Source: Actinomycetes bacterium
Lineage (GTDB): Bacteria > Actinomycetota > Acidimicrobiia > Acidimicrobiales > RAAP-2
Reading direction: 5' to 3'
NCBI GenBank assembly: GCA_021790675.1
Contig: JAJYGN010000068.1
Location: forward strand, 1-42,890
Length of the DNA: 42,890 nucleotides
Positions 1 to 7,736 of the stretch are shown here, one piece after another. The position numbers and the translations under genes were made by a program. Position 1 is the first letter of the stretch; each line of letters opens with the position of its first letter. The notes beneath the pieces were generated by a model that worked only from the letters and a program-made list of their open reading frames with translations, had not been told where the DNA came from and did no database searches.

Positions 1-806
1 CCCACGGCGTTGCGCATCCTGAGGGCGCCGTTTACGGTGCGTGGCCACTCATCGCCGGCACCCTCGAATCATCTTTGATCGCGATCATCATCGCAGTGCC
101 GGTCTCCATCGGCACTGCTTTCGCTCTCACCGAGCGCCTGCCGAAGTGGATCGCCCAGCCCCTCGGCTTCTTCGTCGAGATCCTGGCCGGCATACCGAGC
201 GTGGTGATCGGACTCTGGGGCGTCCTCGAGCTGGGACCCTTCCTCGCCCAGCACGTTTACCCCCTCGTCGCCAACCACGTACCGAACGTGCCCGTGCTGC
301 GCTACTTTCGCGGCTCGGTCGGCTACGGCGAGGGGCTCCTGACGTCCGGCCTGGTTTTGAGCTTCATGATCGTTCCGATCATCGCCTCGACGACGCGCGA
401 CCTCTTTTTGCAGGTGCCCGTGCTGCCCAAGGAAGGTGCCGAGGCTCTCGGCTTCACGGACGCCGAGGTCGCCCGCCGCGTCACCCTGCCGTGGGTGCGC
501 TCGGGCATCGTGGGTGCCACGATGCTCGGCTTGGGCCGCGCGATCGGCGAAACGATCGCCATCGCCATGGTGTCCGGCTCGGTACTGGGAACCGTGGCGC
601 CGAATATCTACGGCACGATGACCACCATCGCGGCAACGATTGTCAGTCAGCTCGACTCCTCACTCACCGACGGAACGGGTTTTGCCCTGTCCAACCTCGC
701 CGAAGCCGGGCTCCTGCTCGCGCTCATCTCCATCGCCGTCAACCTCGCGGCGCGCACGATCGTCCGGCACACGGGCAAACTCATGGCACCAGTGGGGAGG
801 GGCTGA
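1..806 (+). CDS. pstC: Phosphate ABC transporter permease PstC (5' end outside window)
   Basis: Inner-membrane permease subunit of the high-affinity phosphate importer PstSCAB. The reading frame is open from base 3, so the N-terminus lies upstream of the window. The visible part has several hydrophobic segments and the cytoplasmic EAA loop that contacts the ATPase ([18 protein letters not shown], about bases 429-482), followed by the family-typical [15 protein letters not shown]. The stop TGA overlaps the ATG of pstA (ATGA-type junction), so the two permeases are translationally coupled. The ATPase gene pstB does not follow; an amidase does. Family assignment is secure from the motif and the pairing with PstA. 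Confidence 0.95.
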   Translation, partial: HGVAHPEGAVYGAWPLIAGTLESSLIAIIIAVPVSIGTAFALTERLPKWIAQPLGFFVEILAGIPSVVIGLWGVLELGPFLAQHVYPLVANHVPNVPVLRYFRGSVGYGEGLLTSGLVLSFMIVPIIASTTRDLFLQVPVLPKEGAEALGFTDAEVARRVTLPWVRSGIVGATMLGLGRAIGETIAIAMVSGSVLGTVAPNIYGTMTTIAATIVSQLDSSLTDGTGFALSNLAEAGLLLALISIAVNLAARTIVRHTGKLMAPVGRG

Positions 807-1696
807 TGTCGATGACCGAAAGCCTCTCGCACGGTACGTCGTGGCGACGCGTCAAGTCCGTCGTGTTTCGGGCGTTCACGCTTCTAGCGCTCGTCTTCAT
901 CCTCGGTCCGGCGCTCTGGTTGATCGTGGGCGTCGTCGTCAAGGCGGTGCCGCATTGGAGTTGGGGCGTACTCACTCACGTGCCCAGCGGCAACGGCGGT
1001 GGTCTCGAGAACGCCATCTTGGGCACGCTCGTCATCATGGTGGGTGTGCTGATCATCGCCGGCACGACCGGCGTGCTGGCGGGCGTCTTTCTCTCCGAAT
1101 TCACCGGCGTGAGTCGGAAAGGGCGCGAACGCGGCACGATCTTGCGCACGGGGATTGATGTGCTCGCCGGGTTCCCGTCGATCGTGCTGGGCTACGTGGG
1201 CTACGTCGCACTCGTGGTCGGACTTCACTGGGGATTCTCGCTCTTGGCGGCACTCATCATCTTGTCGCTGATGGTGGTGCCCTACATCACGAAGGCCACC
1301 GAAACCGCGCTGCGTCAGGTGCCGACGTCGTATCGAGAGGGCGCCGAAGCCCTCGGGATGCGCACGGGATATGGGCTGCGCAAGGTCGTGTTGCGCACGG
1401 CTCTGCCCGGCATCGTGACCGGCCTTCTCATTGCCGAGTCGATTACCGTGGGCGAGACCGCGCCCCTGCTCTACACCGCCGGAGTTACCAACGACCTGCC
1501 CAACTGGCACCTAGTGCATCACCCCATCGGCTACTTGACCTACTACGTGTGGACGGACTGGAATCAGCCGCTGGCGTCACTGCACTACATCTCCTATGAC
1601 GCGTCGCTGATTCTGCTCGTGATGGTCCTTAGCCTCCTGATCGTGAGTCGCCTCGTCGTCGCGAGGAGCCAGCGACACTCTGAGGCGGCTCGCTAG
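806..1696 (+). CDS. pstA: Phosphate ABC transporter permease PstA
   Basis: Second membrane permease of the PstSCAB phosphate importer, 296 residues, a normal family length. I place the start at the ATG overlapping the pstC stop; another ATG two codons later is also possible. It has about six membrane segments, beginning with a hydrophobic stretch after roughly 20 polar residues, and an EAA loop (REGAEALGMRTGYGLRKVV) followed by the conserved SITVGETAPLLYTAG. Together with PstC it would form the transmembrane channel. The operon appears to end here: the next gene, an amidase, has its own -10-like box and Shine-Dalgarno sequence. Confidence 0.95.
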   Translation: MSMTESLSHGTSWRRVKSVVFRAFTLLALVFILGPALWLIVGVVVKAVPHWSWGVLTHVPSGNGGGLENAILGTLVIMVGVLIIAGTTGVLAGVFLSEFTGVSRKGRERGTILRTGIDVLAGFPSIVLGYVGYVALVVGLHWGFSLLAALIILSLMVVPYITKATETALRQVPTSYREGAEALGMRTGYGLRKVVLRTALPGIVTGLLIAESITVGETAPLLYTAGVTNDLPNWHLVHHPIGYLTYYVWTDWNQPLASLHYISYDASLILLVMVLSLLIVSRLVVARSQRHSEAAR

Positions 1697-1702
1697 CGCT
1701 GC

Positions 1703-1708
1703 TACCCT
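1703..1708 (+). promoter_or_regulatory. -10-like box TACCCT upstream of the amidase
   Basis: TANNNT hexamer 23 bases before the amidase ATG. A transcript starting about 7 bases downstream would have a short leader containing the GGGGGA Shine-Dalgarno sequence. No convincing -35 is visible. Weak on its own. Confidence 0.4.
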
Positions 1709-1731
1709 CGCCTTCAAGAACGGGGGACGAC

Positions 1732-3126
1732 ATGGAACTCTGGCAACAATCAGCGGCCGATCTGGCGCGCATGATTCGCAGTGGTGAAACCACATCGCGC
1801 GAGGTGGTCGAGGCGCATCTGGCGCGAATCGACGCGGTGAATCCGAAGGTGAATGCGATCGTGGAGATCCGTCCCGACGAGGTTCGCCGCGACGCCGACG
1901 CGGCCGACGCCGCGCGTCGCTCCGGAGCGCCGCTCGGAGCGCTCCACGGGGTGCCGGTCACGGTGAAGTCAAACATCGACGTGGCGGGATATGCCACGAA
2001 CGAGGGCTCGGCCGCGCTGAAGGACTTCATGGCGAGCGACGACGCTCCCGTCGTCGAAAGGATCCGCACGGCCGGCGGCGTGGTGCTGGCGCGCACGAAC
2101 ATGCCCGACCTGGGACTTCGGATCAACACGGAATCCTCGCTCTATGGTGCGACGCACAACCCGTGGCGCCACGGGGTTACGGCCGGCGGCTCATCGGGCG
2201 GCGAGGCCGCGGCCCTGGCCGCAGGCATGACGCCGCTCGGGCTGGGCAACGACATCGGTGGCTCGTTGCGCAATCCCGCCTACGCATGCGGCGTGGCCTC
2301 GATCAAGCCCTCGCGCGGGCGCGTGCCGGAGGGCAATCCCAGCGCGACGGTCGAGACCGCCCTCAATGGCCAGCTGATGGCCGTCGAGGGGGTGCTCGCG
2401 CGTCACGTGGCCGACGTGCGTCTCGGCCTGGAGTGCGTCATGGGTTCGCACCGTCGCGATCCCCAGGCCATCGACGCGCCGCTCGGCGGGCGGCCCATGG
2501 CTCGACGCGTGGCCCTGGTGCCGCGGCCCGCGGGCGGCGACACGCACCCCAACGTCGAGGCGGGCGTGCGACGCGCCGGTGCGGCCCTCGAGGCGGCCGG
2601 CTACGAGGTGGACGAGATCGAGCCACCCCTGCTGCTTGAGGCCTACCTCGCTTGGGTTGAGCTGATGTGGTCGAACCTTCGCGTCGCGGCGCCGATCTTC
2701 GCGCCCTTCATGGGCGAGGGCGGGCAGCGCTTCCTCGAGCTCTCCGACGTGGAACTACCCCCGGCGAGCGAGGAGTCGATGTTCCAGATGCACCTGTCGC
2801 GCTTTCGCGTGGCTCGGGCTTGGCGACGTTTCCTCGAGGACTTCCCCCTGATCGTGGGGCCAACCTGGACTCAGCCGCCCTTCGTTCACGGCTTTGACAT
2901 CGAGAGCCGTGAGAGCGCGATGGCCGTCGCCGAGCTGTTTCGCTTCGTGTTGCCTCCCAACCTGATGGGGCTGCCCGCCGCGTGCGTCGCGACCGGCCTC
3001 GCCGACGGTCTGCCGACCGGTGTCCAGATCATTTCACTGCCCTTTCGTGAGGACCTCTGCCTGGACGCCGCCGCGGTGGTGGAGTCCGCGCTCGGGGTCC
3101 TGACGCCGATCGACCCGAGGGACTAG
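1732..3126 (+). CDS. Amidase (amidase signature family)
   Basis: Amidase-signature hydrolase, 464 residues, which would cleave a carboxamide; the substrate is unknown. The Ser-cisSer-Lys triad is visible: Lys79 in VTVKSNID, cis-Ser154 in AGGSSGGEAA and nucleophile Ser178 in NDIGGSLRNPA, with the 24-residue serine spacing known for the family. ATG start preceded by GGGGGACGAC. A member of the GatA family is unlikely because no gatB or gatC adjoins. The stop TAG is immediately followed by the ATG of a GNAT gene, so the two are probably co-transcribed. The family is sure; the physiological role is not. Confidence 0.9.
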   Translation: MELWQQSAADLARMIRSGETTSREVVEAHLARIDAVNPKVNAIVEIRPDEVRRDADAADAARRSGAPLGALHGVPVTVKSNIDVAGYATNEGSAALKDFMASDDAPVVERIRTAGGVVLARTNMPDLGLRINTESSLYGATHNPWRHGVTAGGSSGGEAAALAAGMTPLGLGNDIGGSLRNPAYACGVASIKPSRGRVPEGNPSATVETALNGQLMAVEGVLARHVADVRLGLECVMGSHRRDPQAIDAPLGGRPMARRVALVPRPAGGDTHPNVEAGVRRAGAALEAAGYEVDEIEPPLLLEAYLAWVELMWSNLRVAAPIFAPFMGEGGQRFLELSDVELPPASEESMFQMHLSRFRVARAWRRFLEDFPLIVGPTWTQPPFVHGFDIESRESAMAVAELFRFVLPPNLMGLPAACVATGLADGLPTGVQIISLPFREDLCLDAAAVVESALGVLTPIDPRD

Positions 3127-3573
3127 ATGCTGGTCGTGCGCGGAATCGAGCGCGGCGAGGTCGCCGCAGCCGTCGCGATTATTAATGAGGGCACTCTTTC
3201 GCCCGGTGCCGAGCACCCCGAACTCGAGGACGAGTACTGGGCGGCCGTGGGCGAGGTCCGCGACCGACGCGGCGACGTGCTGGTGGCCCTCGACGACGGT
3301 GCCGTCGTCGGGGTGTGCCAGGTGATCGTCTTTCGACACTTCCAGCACACCGGTGGCTGGTGCGCCGAGCTCGAGAGCGTGTACGTGCGCGCCGACCGGC
3401 GCGGCCAGCGCATCGGCGCGGCGATCCTCGAGGTGGCCGAGAACCTCGCGCGGGCCGCTGGTTGCTACCGGGTGCAACTCACGAGTCGCAACGTGCGCGT
3501 CGACGCTCATCGCTTCTACGTCGCCCACGGCTATGAGCAGGCCGCGCAGGGCTTTCGAAAGTCTCTCCTCTAA
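3127..3573 (+). CDS. GNAT family N-acetyltransferase
   Basis: 148-residue acetyltransferase of the GNAT fold, transferring an acetyl group from acetyl-CoA to an unidentified amine. The acetyl-CoA pyrophosphate-binding motif A is visible as RRGQRIGAAILEVAENLA (about residues 94-111), preceded by the strand AELESVYVRAD and followed by a C-terminal FYVAHGY typical of the fold. ATG begins directly after the amidase stop, with no separate ribosome site. Its TAA stop is nested with the TAG of the convergent carbonic anhydrase in the tetramer CTAA. Confidence 0.88.
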   Translation: MLVVRGIERGEVAAAVAIINEGTLSPGAEHPELEDEYWAAVGEVRDRRGDVLVALDDGAVVGVCQVIVFRHFQHTGGWCAELESVYVRADRRGQRIGAAILEVAENLARAAGCYRVQLTSRNVRVDAHRFYVAHGYEQAAQGFRKSLL

Positions 3574-4058
3574 AGGACTTCGGTGAGGGATCCGTCGTCG
3601 ACGTCAAAGACGAAGCCGCGGATCTCGGTGGAGTCGACGAAGCGGCTCGCCGTCAGGGCGGCGACCGTCTCGCGCACGTCCGCGCGGATGTCGCGATAGG
3701 CGCCGAGGCGAAAAGGCGGCCGCTCGCCGAACTCGACTTCGAGTTCGTTTTGGAGCTCGTCTTCGTCGAAGGATTCGAGTCCACAGCGCGTGTGGTGGAT
3801 GACCATTACCGCGCGGGTTTCCAGCAGCCGCTGACTCAGCAGTAGTGAGCGAATCGCGTCGTCGGTGGCGATGCCGCCGGCGTTGCGGATGAGGTGCACC
3901 TCGCCGAGGTCGAGGCCGAGGGCCCCGAAGAGGTCGAGGCGCGAGTCCATGCAGGTCAGCACGGCGAGGTGCGACTGGGGCACGGTGGGCATCTCGCGAT
4001 GTCCGTGCCTCGTCACGTACTCGCGGTTGTGTGCGAGGAGGTCGTCGATCACGCTCAT
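3570..4058 (-). CDS. Beta-class carbonic anhydrase
   Basis: Zinc enzyme interconverting CO2 and bicarbonate, cytoplasmic, 162 residues, about the size of mycobacterial Rv1284. Zinc ligands are visible: Cys36 in LTCMDSRLD (with the Asp38/Arg40 dyad), His89 and Cys92 in HHTRCG. RNAGG (58-62) is the usual active-site glycine segment. The ATG start is supported by TAGGAT placed exactly six bases upstream, implying a leaderless mRNA. The gene is monocistronic, convergent with the GNAT gene and divergent from the AhpD-like gene. Confidence 0.93.
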   Translation of the reverse strand: MSVIDDLLAHNREYVTRHGHREMPTVPQSHLAVLTCMDSRLDLFGALGLDLGEVHLIRNAGGIATDDAIRSLLLSQRLLETRAVMVIHHTRCGLESFDEDELQNELEVEFGERPPFRLGAYRDIRADVRETVAALTASRFVDSTEIRGFVFDVDDGSLTEVL

Positions 4059-4064
4059 CGCACC

Positions 4065-4070
4065 ATCCTA
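4065..4070 (-). promoter_or_regulatory. Leaderless-type -10 (TAGGAT) of the carbonic anhydrase
   Basis: TAGGAT on the minus strand, separated by exactly six bases from the ATG at 4058; transcription would begin at or next to the start codon. Confidence 0.6.
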
Positions 4071-4085
4071 GGAAGCGTCGCTCGC

Positions 4086-4091
4086 TACGCT
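4086..4091 (+). promoter_or_regulatory. -10-like box (TACGCT) of the AhpD-like gene
   Basis: TACGCT 17 bases before the ATG at 4109, leaving a short leader that contains the strong Shine-Dalgarno AAGGAGG. It lies back to back with the carbonic anhydrase promoter. Confidence 0.45.
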
Positions 4092-4108
4092 GCCAGAAGG
4101 AGGTTGTC

Positions 4109-4462
4109 ATGAAGAGCAACGATGAAGTCCGTGCCGAATTGCGCCAGCCCGCGCTCGACCTGCGCGCGATGATTCCCGACGTTTTGAAGGGCTACGCCGA
4201 CCTGGCGAGGGCGTCCTTCGCCGAGGGTGAGCTCGCGGCGAAGATGAAGGAGCTCATCGCCCTGTCCATTGCCGTGACCCGAGAATGCGACGGCTGTGTC
4301 GTGAGCCACGCCCGCAGCGCCGCCGCGCGTGGCGCGACGCGCCAGGAGGTCGCCGAGGCCATGGGCGTGGCAATCACTATGAACGGCGGCCCGGGCACGG
4401 TCTGGGGCCCTCGCGCCCTTCGGGCCTTCGACGAGGCGGTCGCCGCGCGAACGGCCGAATAG
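4109..4462 (+). CDS. Carboxymuconolactone decarboxylase / AhpD-like protein
   Basis: 117-residue protein of the CMD/AhpD family. The AhpD redox signature is complete: Glu59, Cys60-x-x-Cys63 and His67 in TRECDGCVVSH, which suggests a thiol peroxidase/reductase role rather than a lactone decarboxylase. The following EVAEAMGVAITMNGGP is the conserved second helix pair. The ATG has an excellent Shine-Dalgarno (AAGGAGG, 7 bases upstream), which is why I reject the in-frame upstream extension to 4031. No AhpC gene adjoins. It is convergent with the P450 gene, with three bases between their stops. Confidence 0.88.
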   Translation: MKSNDEVRAELRQPALDLRAMIPDVLKGYADLARASFAEGELAAKMKELIALSIAVTRECDGCVVSHARSAAARGATRQEVAEAMGVAITMNGGPGTVWGPRALRAFDEAVAARTAE

Positions 4463-4465
4463 TTC

Positions 4466-5731
4466 CTAAACCTCGTAGTGCAGCTGGGTAATGCCGTTGA
4501 CGAAGCTCGAGGCCAGCTGGCGTGCCGGTCCGCTCGCGTGGATACCTGGGACACGACGCAGGAGTTCGCGCCACATCACCGTGATCTCGCGGCGCGCCAG
4601 GTGCGCGCCGAGGCAGAAGTGCGGGCCCGGAGCCCCGAAACCGAAGTGGTCGTTCGGGTCGCGCGTGACGTCGAAGACGTCGGGCCTATCGAAGGCCTCC
4701 TCGTCGCGGTTGGCCGAGTTGTAGAAGAGCAGTACCTTGTCGCCCGCGTGCAGGTCGACCCCCGAAAGCGTGTAGTCGCTCGCCAGCGTGCGACGCATCC
4801 AGATCACCGGTGAGGCCCATCGCACGATCTCATCGACCGCGGTCTTGGCGTGGGTGGCGTAGTCCTCGATGAGGAGCTGCTTTTGATCGGGATGCGCCGA
4901 GAGCGCGACCAGCGCGTGGGCGAGGGCGGTGCGGGTGGTCTCGTTTCCCGCGGTGACCAACAGGACGAAGAACGACGCGAGCTCTTGTTGGCTGAGACGT
5001 TCGGACTCGATCTCGGCGTTCACGAGGGCGCTCGTGATGTCGTCGATCGGGTTCTTCACGCGATAGGCCCCGAGCTCCTCCATGATGCCCGTGAGGGCGG
5101 CGCCGGCCTCGAGCGTGGCGAGGATGACGTCGGTGCCGTCGGGGATGATCGCGGGGTCGCCCATCGAGAGGATGACGTTGGAGGCATGCAGGACCGTAGC
5201 GAACTCGCTCGCCGGCACGCCCATCATGGTGCAGATGATTTCCAAGGGAAACGGGGCGGCGAGGTCGGCGACGAAGTCGCCGGTGCCCGACGCCAGCGCG
5301 TCGGCGATGATCCGGTCGGCAACTACCTCGATGGAGTTCTCGATGGCCTTGACGTTGCGCGGGTTGAAGGCGTTGGCCACGATGCGCCGCAGTCGAGCGT
5401 GCTTGGGGTGGTCGGTCGAGATCATGCCCGAGAAGTACTCGACCATCTCCGGGGGGAAATCGAGTATCGAGACGGCTCCGGGACCTGAGGTGAACACTTC
5501 GGGGTGCCGTGACGCCGTCGCCACGTCGCGATACCTCGTCAGTGCGTAGTAGCCCGGACCGGGTGGAAACTCGATCGCGGTGTTCTCTACCTCGGGCTCT
5601 TCGAAGAAGGCGATCGGCCGCTGTGCGCGCAATGTCGCGAACGCCACCTCGCGCTCGCTCCACGGGCGACGCCAGAAGTCGAGGTCGGACAGATTGATCT
5701 CATCGACACGCCCAGCGCCCATTCGCGTCAT
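4466..5731 (-). CDS. Cytochrome P450
   Basis: Soluble heme monooxygenase, 421 residues, of the actinobacterial class that receives electrons from a separate ferredoxin. Visible landmarks: I-helix AGNETT (261-266) for oxygen activation, ExxR at Glu301-Arg304, and heme loop HFGFGAPGPHFCLG with the thiolate Cys373. The AGNETTR and FYNSANRDEEAF segments resemble the sterol- and lipid-oxidising families CYP125/CYP142/CYP124, but I cannot assign a family or substrate from sequence alone. ATG start; a second ATG is at codon 4. No ferredoxin gene adjoins; a 3Fe-4S-type ferredoxin is encoded at 26959-27216 but in another operon. Confidence 0.93.
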   Translation of the reverse strand: MTRMGAGRVDEINLSDLDFWRRPWSEREVAFATLRAQRPIAFFEEPEVENTAIEFPPGPGYYALTRYRDVATASRHPEVFTSGPGAVSILDFPPEMVEYFSGMISTDHPKHARLRRIVANAFNPRNVKAIENSIEVVADRIIADALASGTGDFVADLAAPFPLEIICTMMGVPASEFATVLHASNVILSMGDPAIIPDGTDVILATLEAGAALTGIMEELGAYRVKNPIDDITSALVNAEIESERLSQQELASFFVLLVTAGNETTRTALAHALVALSAHPDQKQLLIEDYATHAKTAVDEIVRWASPVIWMRRTLASDYTLSGVDLHAGDKVLLFYNSANRDEEAFDRPDVFDVTRDPNDHFGFGAPGPHFCLGAHLARREITVMWRELLRRVPGIHASGPARQLASSFVNGITQLHYEV

Positions 5732-5768
5732 CGTAGCGACGTCCGGTCACGCCGAGAGGGTTTCACGG

Positions 5769-5774
5769 CAGACT
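5769..5774 (+). promoter_or_regulatory. Possible leaderless -10 (CAGACT) of the Nfu gene
   Basis: CAGACT lies exactly six bases before the GTG at 5781. It differs at the first base from the TANNNT boxes seen elsewhere in the window, so support is weak apart from the spacing. Confidence 0.35.
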
Positions 5775-5780
5775 GGGGGA

Positions 5781-6110
5781 GTGGAACTAACCGATGACGA
5801 GCGCGCCAAGCGCCTCCAAGCGCTGAACAAGTTGCTCGACCTGATGCGCCCGGCCGTGCAGGCCGACGGAGGGGATCTGGTCCTGGTGCGTGCGGACGTC
5901 GAGACTGGCGTCGTCGAGGTCCAGCTGCAGGGGGCGTGCTCGAGCTGTGCCATCTCCTCGTCCACCCTCCAGGGCGGAGTGACCCGCATTCTCACCGACC
6001 GGCTTCACTGGGTCACCGAGGTGATCGGGGGCGTCGACGACAGCATCGATCCCGAGGATTCGATGATCCTGGGTACGGGCGGTTACGTGCCCCGCTATCA
6101 ATCCCTCTAG
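5781..6110 (+). CDS. NifU-like C-terminal domain protein (Nfu-type Fe-S carrier)
   Basis: 109-residue Nfu domain protein, an iron-sulfur cluster carrier delivering [4Fe-4S] clusters to apoproteins. The cluster-binding CxxC is Cys53/Cys56 in GACSSCAISS, preceded by the family-typical LMRPAVQADGGDLVLV. GTG start chosen because the Nfu fold begins a few residues later and a -10-like hexamer sits six bases upstream; the frame is open upstream, but that extension runs over the divergent P450 gene. No suf genes are in the window. The C-terminal tail of about 25 residues (SIDPEDSMILGTGGYVP) is not part of the core domain. Confidence 0.88.
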   Translation: MELTDDERAKRLQALNKLLDLMRPAVQADGGDLVLVRADVETGVVEVQLQGACSSCAISSSTLQGGVTRILTDRLHWVTEVIGGVDDSIDPEDSMILGTGGYVPRYQSL

Positions 6111-6114
6111 GAGA

Positions 6115-6145
6115 CGCGCCGTGGCGCGATCACACGTGGCGCGCC
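6115..6145 (+). repeat. Overlapping inverted and direct repeats after nfu
   Basis: Two copies of CGTGGCGCG (6120-6128 and 6135-6143) in direct orientation. The segment GGCGCG (6123-6128) can also pair with CGCGCC (6140-6145) or with CGCGCC at 6115-6120. No T run follows, so a classical terminator is unlikely. The repeats sit about where a -35 or operator for the next gene would be. Confidence 0.4.
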
Positions 6146-6159
6146 GAGTTAGAAGGACC

Positions 6160-6165
6160 TAGCCT
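6160..6165 (+). promoter_or_regulatory. Leaderless-type -10 (TAGCCT) of the membrane-anchored unknown
   Basis: TAGCCT exactly six bases before the ATG at 6172; the box and spacer are nearly identical to those before metG (21681). Confidence 0.6.
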
Positions 6166-6171
6166 TGGCCG

Positions 6172-6702
6172 ATGGCCCCACGCCACGCTCGGCACTACCA
6201 GCGCTCGAGGCGACTGGTCGGTGTGCTGGCCGTGCTCGTGGTCCTTGCGGCAGCGGCCGTCACGGCCTATCGGCTTCGTCCGGTCAGCGCCACATCGATG
6301 CCGACATCGGGTGTCGCGTTGTTGACAGGCTACGGCGTCGTGGAACCGAGCGGCGCCTCACTCGACCCCGTCACGGTCGTGCTCTCGAAGTCCCAATCTC
6401 GTAGTGTTGCGCGCGCCATCTCGGAGTTGCCCTCGCTGGGACACGGGGCGACCTTCTTCTGCCATGGCGAGTCCACCGACTTTGTGGTGCGCGTGATGCG
6501 CGCCCGGGGCGAGCGGCCGTACTGGACGGCCCGCGACCTACTGTGTCCGTCCCCGGGCTATCTACTCATCAACGGGCGTGGTGCCACACAGTCGCTCGGC
6601 AGCGTGTGCGCGCTTCGACAACTCGTGGTCTCGTTGCTACCTCGTGGAGCGGCACCCGGCACGCGCAGCGCGCTGCGGTTGTGTCCGGCGAGCGCGCGCT
6701 GA
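6172..6702 (+). CDS. Membrane-anchored protein of unknown function
   Basis: 176 residues, not recognised. A basic N-terminus (RHARHYQRSRR) is followed by one hydrophobic segment (about 15-33) and then a polar domain that should lie outside the membrane; a cleavable signal peptide cannot be excluded. The exported part has four cysteines (in FFCHGES, DLLCPSPG, SVCALRQ and RLCPASAR), an even number compatible with two disulfides. The ATG is supported by the leaderless-type box six bases upstream. It is a single gene between nfu and a GNAT gene, with no functional clue from context. Confidence 0.7.
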   Translation: MAPRHARHYQRSRRLVGVLAVLVVLAAAAVTAYRLRPVSATSMPTSGVALLTGYGVVEPSGASLDPVTVVLSKSQSRSVARAISELPSLGHGATFFCHGESTDFVVRVMRARGERPYWTARDLLCPSPGYLLINGRGATQSLGSVCALRQLVVSLLPRGAAPGTRSALRLCPASAR

Positions 6703-6746
6703 AAGAAGAGCGACGTTGACTACGCAGAAGTCGTGGGTGGCGGGGC

Positions 6747-7226
6747 GTGAGTGATATGAGTGCTAGCGACGCGTCAGCGCACCGGCCAGACGCGTCTGTT
6801 TGGCGCTCGACCCGGGAGGATCTCTCCGTCCTGCTCGGGTTGAGTCGCGAGTTCAATCTCCTGGACGGTCACGACCATGACGACGACCGTGTGCGCGAGG
6901 CACTGATTCCGCTGCTCGACGGCGACGAGTTCGGCCAGGTGTGGCAGATCGCCGCGCTCGACGGCGCCCAAGGGTACTGCGTGCTCGGATGGAGCTACTC
7001 GCTCGAGTCGGGTGGGCGAGAGTGCATCGTGGACGAGATCTACGTGACCGGCCGTGGCCGAGGCTTGGGAGCCCAGCTGCTCGACGCCGCGCTGCGCGGC
7101 GCGAGAGACGCGGGGGTGAAGGTGGTGTTCCTCGAGACCGAGGCCCACAATGAGCGGGTGCGCTCCTTCTACCAGCATCACGGATTCGTGCGCGAGGACT
7201 CCGTCTGGATGCGCCAGGTCCTCTAG
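6747..7226 (+). CDS. GNAT family N-acetyltransferase
   Basis: 159-residue GNAT acetyltransferase with unknown substrate. Motif A is clear: IVDEIYVTGRGRGLGAQLLD (about 92-111), where GRGRGLGA is the acetyl-CoA phosphate loop; the C-terminal part ends in FYQHHGFVREDSVWM as usual for the fold. GTG start at 6747, with an in-frame ATG three codons later (6756) equally possible. It is not closely similar to the GNAT at 3127 and is not in an evident operon. Confidence 0.85.
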   Translation: MSDMSASDASAHRPDASVWRSTREDLSVLLGLSREFNLLDGHDHDDDRVREALIPLLDGDEFGQVWQIAALDGAQGYCVLGWSYSLESGGRECIVDEIYVTGRGRGLGAQLLDAALRGARDAGVKVVFLETEAHNERVRSFYQHHGFVREDSVWMRQVL

Positions 7227-7282
7227 CCGCAGTCGGTACCGGGTCGCGAGCGCCGGCACGGCACGGCGTCGTGACCTGGCGC

Positions 7283-7288
7283 TATTAT
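7283..7288 (+). promoter_or_regulatory. -10-like box (TATTAT) of the marR-MFS operon
   Basis: TATTAT, an AT-rich island in GC-rich surroundings, ends 16 bases before the marR ATG. A start about 7 bases downstream would fall inside the inverted repeat at 7289-7305, so a repressor bound there would block initiation. No clear -35. Confidence 0.5.
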
Positions 7289-7305
7289 TTAGTTAGGTGA
7301 ACTAA
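7289..7305 (+). promoter_or_regulatory. Probable MarR operator overlapping the marR start codon
   Basis: Perfect inverted repeat TTAGTT-AGGTG-AACTAA whose last base is the A of the marR ATG. Size, A/T-rich half-sites and position between the -10 and the start are typical of MarR-family operators, so autorepression of marR and the MFS gene is likely. Confidence 0.65.
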
Positions 7306-7736
7306 TGGAACAAACGGTGACGGATTCTCAGACGGCGGCGCGGCTACGACGCGCCGTGACTCGCTTGAACCGGCGGCTTCGCGCGTCATCCCTAGGGGGG
7401 ATCACGCCCGCCCAGGCGTCGCTCTTGGCTCTGGTGGACTCCCTCGACAACCCGTCCCTGGGCGACCTTGCCGCCGCCGAGCAGATCCAGCCGCCGTCGG
7501 TGACCCGGCTGATCCGGGCCATGGAGGCCCAGGATCTCGTGGTGTGCGTGACCGACGCGGAGGACCGACGCTGCACGAGGGTGCGACTCACCGCGCGCGG
7601 CCGGCGCGAGGTCACGGCCATCCGCCAGCGCAAGACGGCCTTCTTGGAACGTCGACTGCAGGCGCTGTCGGCCCAGGAACGCGAACGCGCGTCCGAAGTG
7701 GCGAGTTTCCTCGAACTCCTTTTGGAGGAGGAGTGA
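7305..7736 (+). CDS. MarR family transcriptional regulator
   Basis: 143-residue winged-helix repressor. The DNA-recognition region is visible as LGDLAAAEQIQPPSVTRLIRAM (about residues 56-77), followed by the wing with the family pattern DAEDRRCTRVRLTARG. The N- and C-terminal helices form the dimer interface. The gene starts inside an inverted repeat, implying self-repression. Its TGA is overlapped by the GTG of the MFS exporter (GTGA), a common regulator-pump pair in which a ligand that is also a pump substrate relieves repression. The ligand is unknown. Confidence 0.92.
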   Translation: MEQTVTDSQTAARLRRAVTRLNRRLRASSLGGITPAQASLLALVDSLDNPSLGDLAAAEQIQPPSVTRLIRAMEAQDLVVCVTDAEDRRCTRVRLTARGRREVTAIRQRKTAFLERRLQALSAQERERASEVASFLELLLEEE

